Part shown: positions 51,551 through 59,774 of the stretch, piece after piece
Layout of the letters: each line of letters opens with the position of its first letter
Position numbering within the stretch: the first letter of the stretch is position 1
Assembly: GCA_965227335.1 (NCBI GenBank)
Contig: CBDDFV010000001.1
Location: 682,001 to 746,000 of the forward strand
DNA length: 64,000 nt
Source of the DNA: CBDDFV01 sp965227335
Lineage (GTDB): Bacteria; Planctomycetota; Phycisphaerae; Phycisphaerales; SM1A02
Direction: 5' to 3'
Translations under genes and position numbers: made by a program
Notes under the pieces: model-generated
The model's input: the letters and a program-made list of their open reading frames with translations, nothing else
Database searches by the model: none
Told to the model about the DNA's origin: nothing

Positions 51551-51556
51551 AGTATA
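51551..51556 (-). promoter_or_regulatory. TATACT -10-like box upstream of the amidase gene
   Basis: Minus-strand TATACT about 80 bases before the ATG at 51468. No -35 consensus found at the expected place. Confidence 0.3.
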
Positions 51557-51647
51557 CGCAGGGGTCCGGAAGCGCGGGGGGACGAACACGCCGACGTGTC
51601 CGAAGTCACGCGGGAGCGACGCCGCTTTCTCGCCGATAGACGCATGG

Positions 51648-52811
51648 ATGTTACGGGTCCACCCCCAGCATGTTGAAGTCGGCATGGTGCTGGCCGCCCC
51701 CATCCAGCACCCCGACTCCGGCGCCGTCCTGCTCCGACGCGGCTTCGCGCTCAACGCCGCGGCCGTCAAGCGTCTTCGCACGATGCACCTCCCCGAGGTC
51801 TGGATCGAGTATCCCGACGGACCGGAGTTCACCAGCCTCTTCTGCCCGAAGATCGCGTCGACGCAGCAGGAAGTCGGACGCCTCATCGGGACGATGTTCT
51901 CCCAGCTCCACGCCGGCGCCCACGCCAGACTCGATTATCAGACGTACCGCACCGCGATCGGCGGACTGGTCAACGCGTTCCGCAATAACCGGCGGGCCGC
52001 CCAGTGGATCGGGGACATGGCGGGGGAGTCGCCGGATGATGCGAGGCACGCCGGCCAGGTGGCCCTGACCAGCGTCGTGCTCGGCATCGAACTCGAGGCG
52101 TATCTGATGGAGCAGCGCCGCTGGGTGCCGAACCACCGCGCGCGGGATGTCGTGAGCCTCGGCGTCGGCGCCGCGCTCCATGACATCGGCCTCACCGAGA
52201 TCCCCGATGAGGTTCGCCAGTACGTCGACCGCACCGGCGACCGGACGGTGGAGGCGTGGCGTGATCACGCGCGTCTGGGCTACGAGCTGGTGTCCGGCGC
52301 GGTCGACGCCACCACGGCCGCGATCGTGCTGCATCATCACCAGGCGTTCGACGGCTCCGGCTTCCCCGACCCGCCCCAGTCCGGCGAGGACATCCATGTC
52401 TTCTGCCGCATCGTGGCGGTTGCGGACACCTACGACCGACTCCGCCGACCGCCGACCGGCGCGCCGGTCGCGGCGCCGATCGCCATCGGCCGGTTGTTCG
52501 ATCCTGCCTCGCGAGATCGTTTCGATCCGGAGGTCCTCTGGGCGTTCCTCCGTGTCGTCCCCGTCTTCGCGCCGGGGTCGATGGTCACGATGGCCGACGG
52601 GTCCGAGGGCGTGGTGCTCGGCTGGCAGGCGGCGCACCCGTTCCGGCCGACGGTCCACCTGATGGGCGATGACGAGCCGGTGCAGCTCACGGAACGTCCC
52701 GAACTGACGATCGTCAGCCACGACGGACTCGACCTCAGCGCCGACCTGCCCGCCGCCCAGGCCGCGGTCGATGAGTATCTCGAGACAACACAGCGCCGCC
52801 TCGCCGCCTGA
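51648..52811 (+). CDS. HD-GYP domain protein (probable cyclic-di-GMP phosphodiesterase)
   Basis: 387 residues. A DUF3391-like N-terminal part (HVEVGMVLAAPIQHPDSGAV, LRRGFALNAAAVKRL) is followed by an HD-GYP domain. Its motifs are HRARDVVSLGVGAALHDIGL (HD pair), EAWRDHARLGYELVSGAVDA, IVLHHHQAFDGSGFPDPPQ (variant GYP as GFP), and FCRIVAVADTYDRLRRPPTG. A C-terminal region of about 70 residues follows (VVLGWQAAHPFRPTVHL). The key metal ligands are present, so activity is plausible. Confidence 0.9.
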   Translation: MLRVHPQHVEVGMVLAAPIQHPDSGAVLLRRGFALNAAAVKRLRTMHLPEVWIEYPDGPEFTSLFCPKIASTQQEVGRLIGTMFSQLHAGAHARLDYQTYRTAIGGLVNAFRNNRRAAQWIGDMAGESPDDARHAGQVALTSVVLGIELEAYLMEQRRWVPNHRARDVVSLGVGAALHDIGLTEIPDEVRQYVDRTGDRTVEAWRDHARLGYELVSGAVDATTAAIVLHHHQAFDGSGFPDPPQSGEDIHVFCRIVAVADTYDRLRRPPTGAPVAAPIAIGRLFDPASRDRFDPEVLWAFLRVVPVFAPGSMVTMADGSEGVVLGWQAAHPFRPTVHLMGDDEPVQLTERPELTIVSHDGLDLSADLPAAQAAVDEYLETTQRRLAA

Positions 52812-52862
52812 TCGAGGCGCGCGATGTTCCTCGTCGCGGTCGTCGACGTGTCGTGGGTCCGT

Positions 52863-54281
52863 TCAGCTCGCCGTTTCGCGCACCGTCAGTTCGACCGGAT
52901 TCGTGTCCGCCGCGCCGCCCTGAACGTGCAGCTTCTGCGTTCGCAGGGTCGACCAGTCGCCGATCGCGCGGTCCGGCGCGTCCGGGCCGTCGTGCAGTTT
53001 CAGCAGGTTGTATGCGTTGTCGCGTTGGGCCGGCGTGAATCCCGCATCGCGGATGAGTCGGCAGAGCGTCGGTTCGTTGAGGCAGTAGGTCGTGCCCGCG
53101 GACGACACCACGTTCTCCTCCATCATCACCGACCCCATGTCGCTCGCGCCGTACTGGAGGGCGACCTGGCCGATGTGGGGCCCCATGGTGACCCAGCTGG
53201 ATCCGATGGAGTAGATGTTGTCGAGGTAGAGCCGGCTGATCGCCTGGGTGCGCAGGTACGCGCTCGCGCCCGCCATCCGGACCTTGCGTCCGAACTCGGG
53301 ATGCGCCGACTTGTCGCCGGAGCCGTCCAGCCGGGCCACGACGTCGCCGGGGAACGGCTGCGTGAGATCGTCGCCGGGATCCTGTCCCCATTCCTTTGCG
53401 CGTCCGAGGGGCGTGTTCTCGCGCTGGAAGGGCCAGGAGATGAACGCCATGTAGCGTCCGCCGCCGTCCGCCGCGAAATCGCGGACCGCGTCGTCCTGCC
53501 ACTGACGCACGAGCTCCAGGTGATGGATGCGGTCGGCGATCCCTTCGATGTGGCCGAACATCATCGTGGCCGAGGTGTTCATGCCGAGTTCATGCGCGAC
53601 CCGCATCGTCGTGAGCCATGCTTCGGCGTCGCACTTGCCGAGGCCGATCTTCTTCCGGACCGCGGGGGCGAAGATCTCGCCGCCGCCGCCGGGGACCGAG
53701 TCGAGGCCCGCTGCGCGAAGACGCGTCATCACCCAGCGGAGCTGCGCCTCGAGCGAGTCGCCGGGCGGATCGAAGAAGTCGATGAACTCGATGAACTCCG
53801 GCGGGCTGAACGCGTGCACGTGGACCTGCGGGAACTCGGCCTTGATCCGCTGCAGCAGGGCCTCGTACCACGAGAGCGGGAGGGCGGGGTTCATGCCGCC
53901 CTGCATGAGGATCTGCGTGCCGCCGATGTCGACGAGCTCCCGCACCTTCTGCAGCAGTTCGTCGGAGGTCAGGGTGTACGCATCGTGATCATCCGGATCG
54001 CGTCGGAACGCGCAGAACGTGCACTTCGCGGTGCAGACGTTCGTGTAATTGATGTTGCGGTCGATGACGTACGTGCGGACATGATCGCCGTGCAGATGAC
54101 GACAGCGGGCGTCCGCCCAGCGGCCCAGCTCCTGCATCGGCAGTTCGTGGTAGAGCCGCAGTCCCTGCTCCGGCGACAGCCGCAGCGCCCCCGTCACCAC
54201 GTCCTCGAGCACCGCGGGATCGAGCGGATCGAGTTCGGGTCGCGTGGGCGGGACGGCGGCGGGACGAACCGTGGCGGACAT
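52863..54281 (-). CDS. mqnC: cyclic dehypoxanthinyl futalosine synthase
   Basis: MqnC is the radical-SAM enzyme of the futalosine route to menaquinone. 472 residues from the ATG at 54281 (GAGGAG upstream), longer than the usual 370-380. The cluster motif is NINYTNVCTAKCTFCAFRRD; other features are LTSDELLQKVRELVDIGGTQ, ILMQGGMNPALPLSWYEALL and SPPEFIEF. These are followed by LGLNTSATMMFGH-like (MNTSATMMFGHIEGIADRIH), FISWPFQRENTPLG, and MGSVMMEENVVSSAGTTYCL. The homologous MqnE and CofH proteins are close; the motif after the cysteines (CAFRRDPDDHDAYTL) favours MqnC. No other mqn genes are in the window. Confidence 0.9.
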   Translation of the reverse strand: MSATVRPAAVPPTRPELDPLDPAVLEDVVTGALRLSPEQGLRLYHELPMQELGRWADARCRHLHGDHVRTYVIDRNINYTNVCTAKCTFCAFRRDPDDHDAYTLTSDELLQKVRELVDIGGTQILMQGGMNPALPLSWYEALLQRIKAEFPQVHVHAFSPPEFIEFIDFFDPPGDSLEAQLRWVMTRLRAAGLDSVPGGGGEIFAPAVRKKIGLGKCDAEAWLTTMRVAHELGMNTSATMMFGHIEGIADRIHHLELVRQWQDDAVRDFAADGGGRYMAFISWPFQRENTPLGRAKEWGQDPGDDLTQPFPGDVVARLDGSGDKSAHPEFGRKVRMAGASAYLRTQAISRLYLDNIYSIGSSWVTMGPHIGQVALQYGASDMGSVMMEENVVSSAGTTYCLNEPTLCRLIRDAGFTPAQRDNAYNLLKLHDGPDAPDRAIGDWSTLRTQKLHVQGGAADTNPVELTVRETAS

Positions 54282-54568
54282 CGGTGCTCCTCGGGGGGCT
54301 GGACGCGGCTGCGCGGCGAAACCGGCGGGACGTGCGCAGCGTCGGGCGGGGGGCCGGATCAGGCGGACCCAATCATAGTCCGCCGCGCGGGCCGGGTCCG
54401 CCGTGATCGGGCCGGTTATCGGCCCGCGCCGCGTGGGGCTCGCGGTTTCCCCGGATTCGCGCGGCGGGCGTCGAGGCGGCAGGTCGGGACGCCGATATTC
54501 GCCCGGTGCGACGTGCGGCGAGACGTCGCGGTTCCCGCGCGCCTCGTCCTTCTGAACGGGAGATCGAC

Positions 54569-55600
54569 ATGGACGTTCCGCTGCCTCAGGCCTTCTCGGT
54601 GGCCCTGAGCCGACTGCGCTCGAGCGTGAACATCGCCGCCTGGTTGCTCGGTGTCGCCGCCGTCCTCCAGGCGGTGGTCTGGGCCCTCGCCGCCTGGACC
54701 GACCTCCGCATGCTGCCCGAGGAGGCCGTCGCCCAGGCGCCGCTGATCGTGCAGAGCGCCGAGGCGGCGCCCGCGCCCGCCGACGGCGGCGCCGCCGCAA
54801 TCAACGTGCTCGAACTGGAAGCCGTGAACACCGCCGCGCGGACCGGGGCCGCCGCCGCCGCGGAGATCAACGCCGAGGTCGCGGCGGATGTCGTTCCGCC
54901 CGCCGTCGACGCCGGACGCGACAACCTCTTCCGCCTCCTCGCCAGCATCGCGCTCGGCCTCGGGCTCATCGGCACGGTGTGTCTGCTTCCGCTCACCGGA
55001 CTCGGCGCCCTCATGGCCGCGGCGGGGCGCGTCCAGGGGGTCGACCGCACCGTCAACGCCTTCGTGATCTCGATCCTGCTTGGGCTGATCGCCCTGCCGA
55101 TTCTCGGCGCCGTCTCGGGACTGCCTTTCCACGGCGCCTTCTACGCCTATGACGCGATGATCCGCGAGGTGACGATGTCGGCGGACGCCGCCGTCTTCAG
55201 TCCCTACGTGCTGCAGTATCTCGGTCTGCCGATCGTCTGCGTCGTCGGCGCCGCCGCGGCGGGCCTGCAGTTCAGCGCGGGTGTGGAGGCGGGGATCATT
55301 CATCACGCCGATCATCGCATCGATCCGAAGCTCGACGCCGAGGCGTCGAACATCAAGCCGACCAGCCTGCACGGCGGCCGTAACGTGAGCCTGCTCAAGC
55401 GGACGCTCGGCGGCGACGCCGATGCGCCATCGAAGCCGGACGCGATCGATTCACCCGAACCGTACGAACCCGCCCCGGATCCGACGCCTCAACCGACCTC
55501 GCGTCAGAAGGTGGGGGCGTCCCGGAAGACGGGCGAGGCCATTCCGATGAAACGTCCGCTCGACACCGATCCGGGCGCGGCGCCAAAACGAATCATTTGA
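54569..55600 (+). CDS. hypothetical multi-helix membrane protein
   Basis: 343 residues from the ATG at 54569 (GGGAGA upstream). Four hydrophobic segments: NIAAWLLGVAAVLQAVVWAL, LLASIALGLGLIGTVCLLPL, FVISILLGLIALPILGAVSG, and LGLPIVCVVGAAAAGLQFSA. A stretch after helix 1 is Ala-rich and probably periplasmic (about 80 residues). The C-terminal 90 residues are hydrophilic and basic (SRQKVGASRKTGEAIPMKRP). No family recognised. Confidence 0.75.
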   Translation: MDVPLPQAFSVALSRLRSSVNIAAWLLGVAAVLQAVVWALAAWTDLRMLPEEAVAQAPLIVQSAEAAPAPADGGAAAINVLELEAVNTAARTGAAAAAEINAEVAADVVPPAVDAGRDNLFRLLASIALGLGLIGTVCLLPLTGLGALMAAAGRVQGVDRTVNAFVISILLGLIALPILGAVSGLPFHGAFYAYDAMIREVTMSADAAVFSPYVLQYLGLPIVCVVGAAAAGLQFSAGVEAGIIHHADHRIDPKLDAEASNIKPTSLHGGRNVSLLKRTLGGDADAPSKPDAIDSPEPYEPAPDPTPQPTSRQKVGASRKTGEAIPMKRPLDTDPGAAPKRII

Positions 55601-55625
55601 ACCCCGTCACGCCGATACGCATCCC

Positions 55626-55892
55626 GTGCGCGATCCCCAGGACATCGTTGAAATTCCCGGCGTGCAGCTCCCCCCCGCCGTGTCCGCCGCCCCCGGCCAG
55701 AGCGCCAGGGACGCGGCCGGCGCGCGTCGGAAGTTCCTCCAGGTCCATTTCACCTGCTGCCACGCCTACGGCCGCATGACTCTCAACCCCGACGGCTTGC
55801 AGTACGTCGGTCGCTGCCCGTCATGCGGGGCCGTGGTTCGGGCGCTGGTGGGGCGGGGCGGGACGTCGCGTCGAACGTTCGAAGCCCGCTGA
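55626..55892 (+). CDS. small single zinc-ribbon protein
   Basis: 88 residues starting at GTG. The C-terminal half holds a short zinc-ribbon: FTCCHAYGRMTLNPDGLQYV, then GRCPSCGAVVRALV. The N-terminal half is low-complexity. It is likely a nucleic-acid or protein-binding adaptor, but nothing more can be said. Confidence 0.65.
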   Translation: MRDPQDIVEIPGVQLPPAVSAAPGQSARDAAGARRKFLQVHFTCCHAYGRMTLNPDGLQYVGRCPSCGAVVRALVGRGGTSRRTFEAR

Positions 55893-55899
55893 CGACCGC

Positions 55900-56523
55900 T
55901 CACCCCCGGCACGCCGCCTCGATCCGCGCCGCCGCGGCGCGAGCGTCCGCTTCGCGGGCGTCGGTGATCGCCCCGCGTTCGGTCGCGGCGTCCTCGTCAG
56001 TCATGAGCGGCAGGTTGATACGCACGTTCCACGCCGCGCTCCGCGCCGCCGCCTCCGCCAGCACCGCCGCCATGCCGAGGTCGCTCCGCAGCATGCGGTT
56101 CGACCGCGGGGCGAGCGCTTCGAGCGCCTCGAGCATCTCGATCGCCAGCCGCAGCAGCCGCTCCGGGGCGGCGATCGCGCGTTCGACCGCGCCGTCCCAA
56201 CGCGCGACCCGCTCCGGATTGTCCTCGTCGAGTCGGAAGAGGTCGTTCAGTTCGGCGTACGCGGCGGCGTCGGCGTCGGCGAGTTCGAGCGTCTTGCTCG
56301 CCATCGCCTGCAAACGCTCCATCGACGCCTCGTTCGCCTCGTGATGATCGGCGAGCTTCTTCGAGCCGACCGAGTAACTGACCACCATGCCGCCCAGCGC
56401 GGCGGCGAGCCCCGCCACGGCGGCCGCCACGGCCCCGCCCCCCGGCGTCGGCGTCTTCGCCGCGATCTGCCCGAGCAGTTCCGGGAACGATGGCTCGCTC
56501 AGCGACCAGTCGACGTCCGTCAT
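55900..56523 (-). CDS. cyclodeaminase/cyclohydrolase family protein (FTCD C-domain)
   Basis: 207 residues. The family signature at the N-terminus is PTPGGGAVAAAVAGLAAALG, followed by GGMVVSYSVGSKK, ADADAAAYAELNDLFRLDED and NVRINLPLMTDEDAATER. Such stand-alone FTCD_C proteins act on folate (5-formimino- or methenyl-tetrahydrofolate). Helical throughout. The start overlaps the pheT stop (ATGA), so it is transcribed with pheT. Confidence 0.88.
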   Translation of the reverse strand: MTDVDWSLSEPSFPELLGQIAAKTPTPGGGAVAAAVAGLAAALGGMVVSYSVGSKKLADHHEANEASMERLQAMASKTLELADADAAAYAELNDLFRLDEDNPERVARWDGAVERAIAAPERLLRLAIEMLEALEALAPRSNRMLRSDLGMAAVLAEAAARSAAWNVRINLPLMTDEDAATERGAITDAREADARAAAARIEAACRG

Positions 56524-58565
56524 CCGCGGATCTCCGCTTTGAGGTTCGATTGCAGCGCTTCGTGCACCCGGTCGGTGGGGCCGGCGACCTCTTCGTTGGT
56601 CAGCGTCCGGTCCGCCGCGCGATAGATGATCCGCAACGTCACCGACTTCTTCCGTTTCCCGATCTGCTTGCCGCGGAAGGTGGTGACGAACTCGGTCGAC
56701 TCATGATCGGGCAGGTCGAGCCCGGCGATCAGCGTCTCGATGTCCCGCCAGGCGACGTCTTCATTCACCACCGCGCTGATGTCGCGGGAGATCGCCGGGA
56801 ACGCGGGCAGCGGACGCGCCTGCGCGTCGGGCGGATACCCGACGTAGAGCGGCGTCAGATGCAGCGACGCCGCGACCGTCGGCGTGTCGAGATCAAACTG
56901 CTTCTGCACGGCGGGGCTGATCACGCCCATCACGCCGAGCGTGTCGTCGCCGAGTCGGTCGTCGCGGAGAATGACCTGCGCGGCGTGACTGAACCACGGC
57001 GTCTCCGGGGCCCCCTCGCGGACGTCGATCACGCCCGCCGCGCCGCCCAGCAGTCGCCCGAGCCGATCGATCACGCCCCGCAGTTCGCGGACGCCCGCCT
57101 GCGGGTCCGGCGCGTCGAGCAGAAGCCCGAGTTCGGTGACTTCGTGATGTCCGTCCCCCTCGCGCCAGAAGCACGAGGCGGATTCAAAGAGCCGGAGATC
57201 GGTCACGCCGTTGTTCTGGTTGTGCAGCCGCACGCGGAGGAGGCTCGGGAGCACTGACGGCCGCAGCACGGGGTTCGCCCGCGCGCGTTCGTCATCGACC
57301 ATGAGCGGCCGACGGCCGGCGGCGAGAAACGCGTCCGCCGCGTCCTCCGAAACGAGCGAATGCGTGATCGTCTCCACGAACCCCATGCCGACGAGCGTCG
57401 TCGAGACGGCGGAGCGGGCGAGTTCTTCGCTCTGGGGCGGGGCGACGCGGATCGAGATCGTCTCCGCCACCGGAATGCGATCGAGTCCGTACATCCGCGC
57501 GACTTCCTCGACGAGGTCGATCTCGCGTTCGATGTCCAGGCGGTGGGGGGGCGTCTCGCAGGTGATGAGATCCTCGTCGACGAGTTCGGTCTCGAATCCC
57601 AGCCCGCCGAGCCATTCGCACATCTTCGCGGTCGGGATGTCCACGCCGATCATCGCCCGGGCCCGCGAGGGGCGCATCGTGACCGAACGCGGCGGGGGCG
57701 GCGGGGCGCCGTCCGACACCACGCCCTCGCACAGTTCGCCGCCCGCAAGTTCGAGGATCAGCGTGGCGAGACGGTCCGCCGCCGCGTTCACCGCGGCCGG
57801 ATGCACGCCCCGCTCGAAGCGGTAGCTGGAGTCCGAGGCGATCTGGTGACGCCGACTCGAGGCCCGCACCGATGTCGGACTGAACGTCGCGGCCTCGAGC
57901 AGGATGTCCGTCGTCGTCTCGTCGACCGCGGTCTCCGCCCCGCCCTTGACGCCGGCCATCGCGACGGCGCGTTCGGCGTCGGCGATGACGAGGTCGTCCG
58001 GCGTGAGCTTCACCGCGGATGCGCCCTCGCCGAGGGGGAGGAACGGTTCGTTCTTCTCAGCGCGGCGGATGATGATCGCGCCGCCCCGCAGCTTCGCGAG
58101 ATCGAACACATGCGTCGGCTGGCCGAGTTCGAAGAGCACGTAGTTCGTCGCGTCGACGAGCACGTTCCGCGGGATCTGTCCGATGGTTCGGAGGCGGGTC
58201 TGCAGCCACGCCGGCGAGGGACCCACCTTCACCCCGCGAATGATCCGGGCGGTGTAGATCGGGCACGCCTCGGGATCGCGGTTCTCCACCGTCACGTGCG
58301 CGCTGGCCGGACCGCCGCTCGCCTCGGGCGTCGCCGGCGGCGGCGCGAGCGTGCGTCCGGACAGCGCGGCGATCTCGCGGGCGAGTCCGAAGTGACAGAC
58401 GCAGTCGCCGCGATTCGAGGTCATCTCGAAGTCCTGCTGCGTCTCGCCGTCGATCTCGGTCTGACCCTCGAGCGGAAAGCCGGCGCGGGTCAGCAACTCC
58501 GCCTGCGTCTCCGCGTCGGCGGGCGGGTCCAGGTACTGGTTGATCCAGGTGGTGCTCGTCAGCAT
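56520..58565 (-). CDS. pheT: phenylalanyl-tRNA synthetase beta subunit, short form
   Basis: 681 residues, against about 795 in Escherichia coli. Seen: B3/B4 editing region (EACPIYTARIIRGVKVGPSP, IPRNVLVDATNYVLFELGQP), AVAMAGVKGGAETAVDETTT, QIASDSSYRFERGVHPAAVN, B5 (RARAMIGVDIPTAKMCEWLG), a catalytic-like module (RANPVLRPSVLPSLLRVRLH), and the anticodon-binding FDX-ACB end (ISRDISAVVNEDVAWRDIET). Residues near the start (MLTSTTWINQYLDPPADAET) go directly into the B1-like part. The EMAP-type tRNA-binding domain that usually follows is missing: the order is LTRAGFPLEGQTEIDGETQQ then DFEMTSNRGDCVCHFGLARE. pheS is not in the window. Confidence 0.93.
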   Translation of the reverse strand: MLTSTTWINQYLDPPADAETQAELLTRAGFPLEGQTEIDGETQQDFEMTSNRGDCVCHFGLAREIAALSGRTLAPPPATPEASGGPASAHVTVENRDPEACPIYTARIIRGVKVGPSPAWLQTRLRTIGQIPRNVLVDATNYVLFELGQPTHVFDLAKLRGGAIIIRRAEKNEPFLPLGEGASAVKLTPDDLVIADAERAVAMAGVKGGAETAVDETTTDILLEAATFSPTSVRASSRRHQIASDSSYRFERGVHPAAVNAAADRLATLILELAGGELCEGVVSDGAPPPPPRSVTMRPSRARAMIGVDIPTAKMCEWLGGLGFETELVDEDLITCETPPHRLDIEREIDLVEEVARMYGLDRIPVAETISIRVAPPQSEELARSAVSTTLVGMGFVETITHSLVSEDAADAFLAAGRRPLMVDDERARANPVLRPSVLPSLLRVRLHNQNNGVTDLRLFESASCFWREGDGHHEVTELGLLLDAPDPQAGVRELRGVIDRLGRLLGGAAGVIDVREGAPETPWFSHAAQVILRDDRLGDDTLGVMGVISPAVQKQFDLDTPTVAASLHLTPLYVGYPPDAQARPLPAFPAISRDISAVVNEDVAWRDIETLIAGLDLPDHESTEFVTTFRGKQIGKRKKSVTLRIIYRAADRTLTNEEVAGPTDRVHEALQSNLKAEIRG

Positions 58566-58629
58566 GGCGGCAGGAGGGTATCGCGCCGACGGGGATCCCA
58601 CAAAGCCGGATCAACCCGTCCCGGCCGGG

Positions 58630-58635
58630 TACACT
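58630..58635 (+). promoter_or_regulatory. TACACT -10-like box, leaderless spacing
   Basis: TACACT ends six bases before the ATG at 58642, in the short gap divergent to pheT. Confidence 0.5.
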
Positions 58636-58641
58636 TCCCTG

Positions 58642-59256
58642 ATGCACCACGCGCCGATGCTGCTCCGGACCGTCGTCCTCGGACTCAGCCTGCTCCTCGC
58701 GGCCGGCTGCGCGTCCGGACCCGCCCCCGCCGCCCCCGACGCCGACCCGCTCGCCGGCGCGCCCGCCGATCTCACCATCGACCTGATCATCCAGGCGGGA
58801 CGCGACGCCGTCGGACGCGAGGCGGCCGAGGATCGGAACGCCCGGTTCATCGTGTTTCCCGACGGCTCCTTCCACGCGGCGTACGGCGACGACGTCAACG
58901 AACACACCTTCCCGCCTCGCATCCGACGACTCTCCCAGACCCAGCTCACCGACCTCTGGGGCCTCGTCCGCGAACTCGGACTCAACGACGCCGAGCGCGG
59001 CGAGCCGGTCCGCCCGCTGGAAGTCGATCCCGACCGCTACCGCATCGCCACCGTGCTCACCATCCGCGCCGACGGACGACCGTGGACCTTCACCCGACTC
59101 CGCGACGCCGCCGAACCCGCCGATCCCGCCCTCCGCGTCTTCACGCGTCGACTCGCGGCGTACGCCTGGGCGGCGGACTATCCCGTCGAACGGATCGCCG
59201 AAACCCCCCGACGCTATGACTTCGGTCCCGATCCCTACGCGAGGTACCGACGGTGA
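58642..59256 (+). CDS. hypothetical lipoprotein
   Basis: 204 residues. Signal peptide with lipobox (VVLGLSLLLAAGCASGPAPA). The mature part is a mixed alpha/beta domain: ARFIVFPDGSFHAAYGDDVN, RRLSQTQLTDLWGLVRELGL, YRIATVLTIRADGRPWTFTR. No family recognised. The following lipoprotein gene has a similar plan (strands around a helical 'TQLTDLWGLVRELGL' / 'LTDEEILELDAILRETNW' segment), so the two look like paralogues. Confidence 0.75.
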   Translation: MHHAPMLLRTVVLGLSLLLAAGCASGPAPAAPDADPLAGAPADLTIDLIIQAGRDAVGREAAEDRNARFIVFPDGSFHAAYGDDVNEHTFPPRIRRLSQTQLTDLWGLVRELGLNDAERGEPVRPLEVDPDRYRIATVLTIRADGRPWTFTRLRDAAEPADPALRVFTRRLAAYAWAADYPVERIAETPRRYDFGPDPYARYRR

Positions 59257-59747
59257 TCTCTCGCGTCGCCCCGATCCTCCTCGGTCTGATCGTCGGCCTG
59301 ATCGGCTGCGGTCCCCGGGCGGCCGACCGGGCTGACTTCGCGCTCAGCCTGTCGATCGAAACGCCGCCCGACCAACGCGTCCTCTACCGCACGACCCGAG
59401 CCGGCGAGATTCAGTTCGCCGGCGGTCGCGACGCCCTGTTCGAAACGCCCTCGTGGACGGGGGACCTGACCGACGAAGAGATCCTCGAACTCGATGCGAT
59501 CCTCCGGGAGACGAACTGGTTCCGGCCGCGACCGACCGATCCCGGCGATGCCGCGGGCCCCGAGGCGTCCATCTATGACGTGACGATCGAGGCGCCGAAC
59601 GGACGGCGGCGGTTCACGGTGACCGGAGGCACGGCGGCCATCGCGGCGGCGGAGGCGATTCTCGAGGCGGCCGCGACGCGTCGACTCGATGACTACCTGA
59701 GCCGTCAGCCCCGTCCCGAGGCCCCGCCCGCGTCCGACGATCCCTGA
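59253..59747 (+). CDS. hypothetical lipoprotein, probable paralogue of the preceding gene
   Basis: 164 residues starting at GTG, overlapping the previous stop as GTGA. Lipobox in APILLGLIVGLIGCGPRA. The mature part has LYRTTRAGEIQFAGGRDALF, LTDEEILELDAILRETNWFR and IYDVTIEAPNGRRRFTVTGG. Function unknown. Probably co-translated with its neighbour. Confidence 0.75.
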   Translation: MISRVAPILLGLIVGLIGCGPRAADRADFALSLSIETPPDQRVLYRTTRAGEIQFAGGRDALFETPSWTGDLTDEEILELDAILRETNWFRPRPTDPGDAAGPEASIYDVTIEAPNGRRRFTVTGGTAAIAAAEAILEAAATRRLDDYLSRQPRPEAPPASDDP

Positions 59748-59774
59748 TCTGATTCCCGTCTCCGGAGGTTCGCC

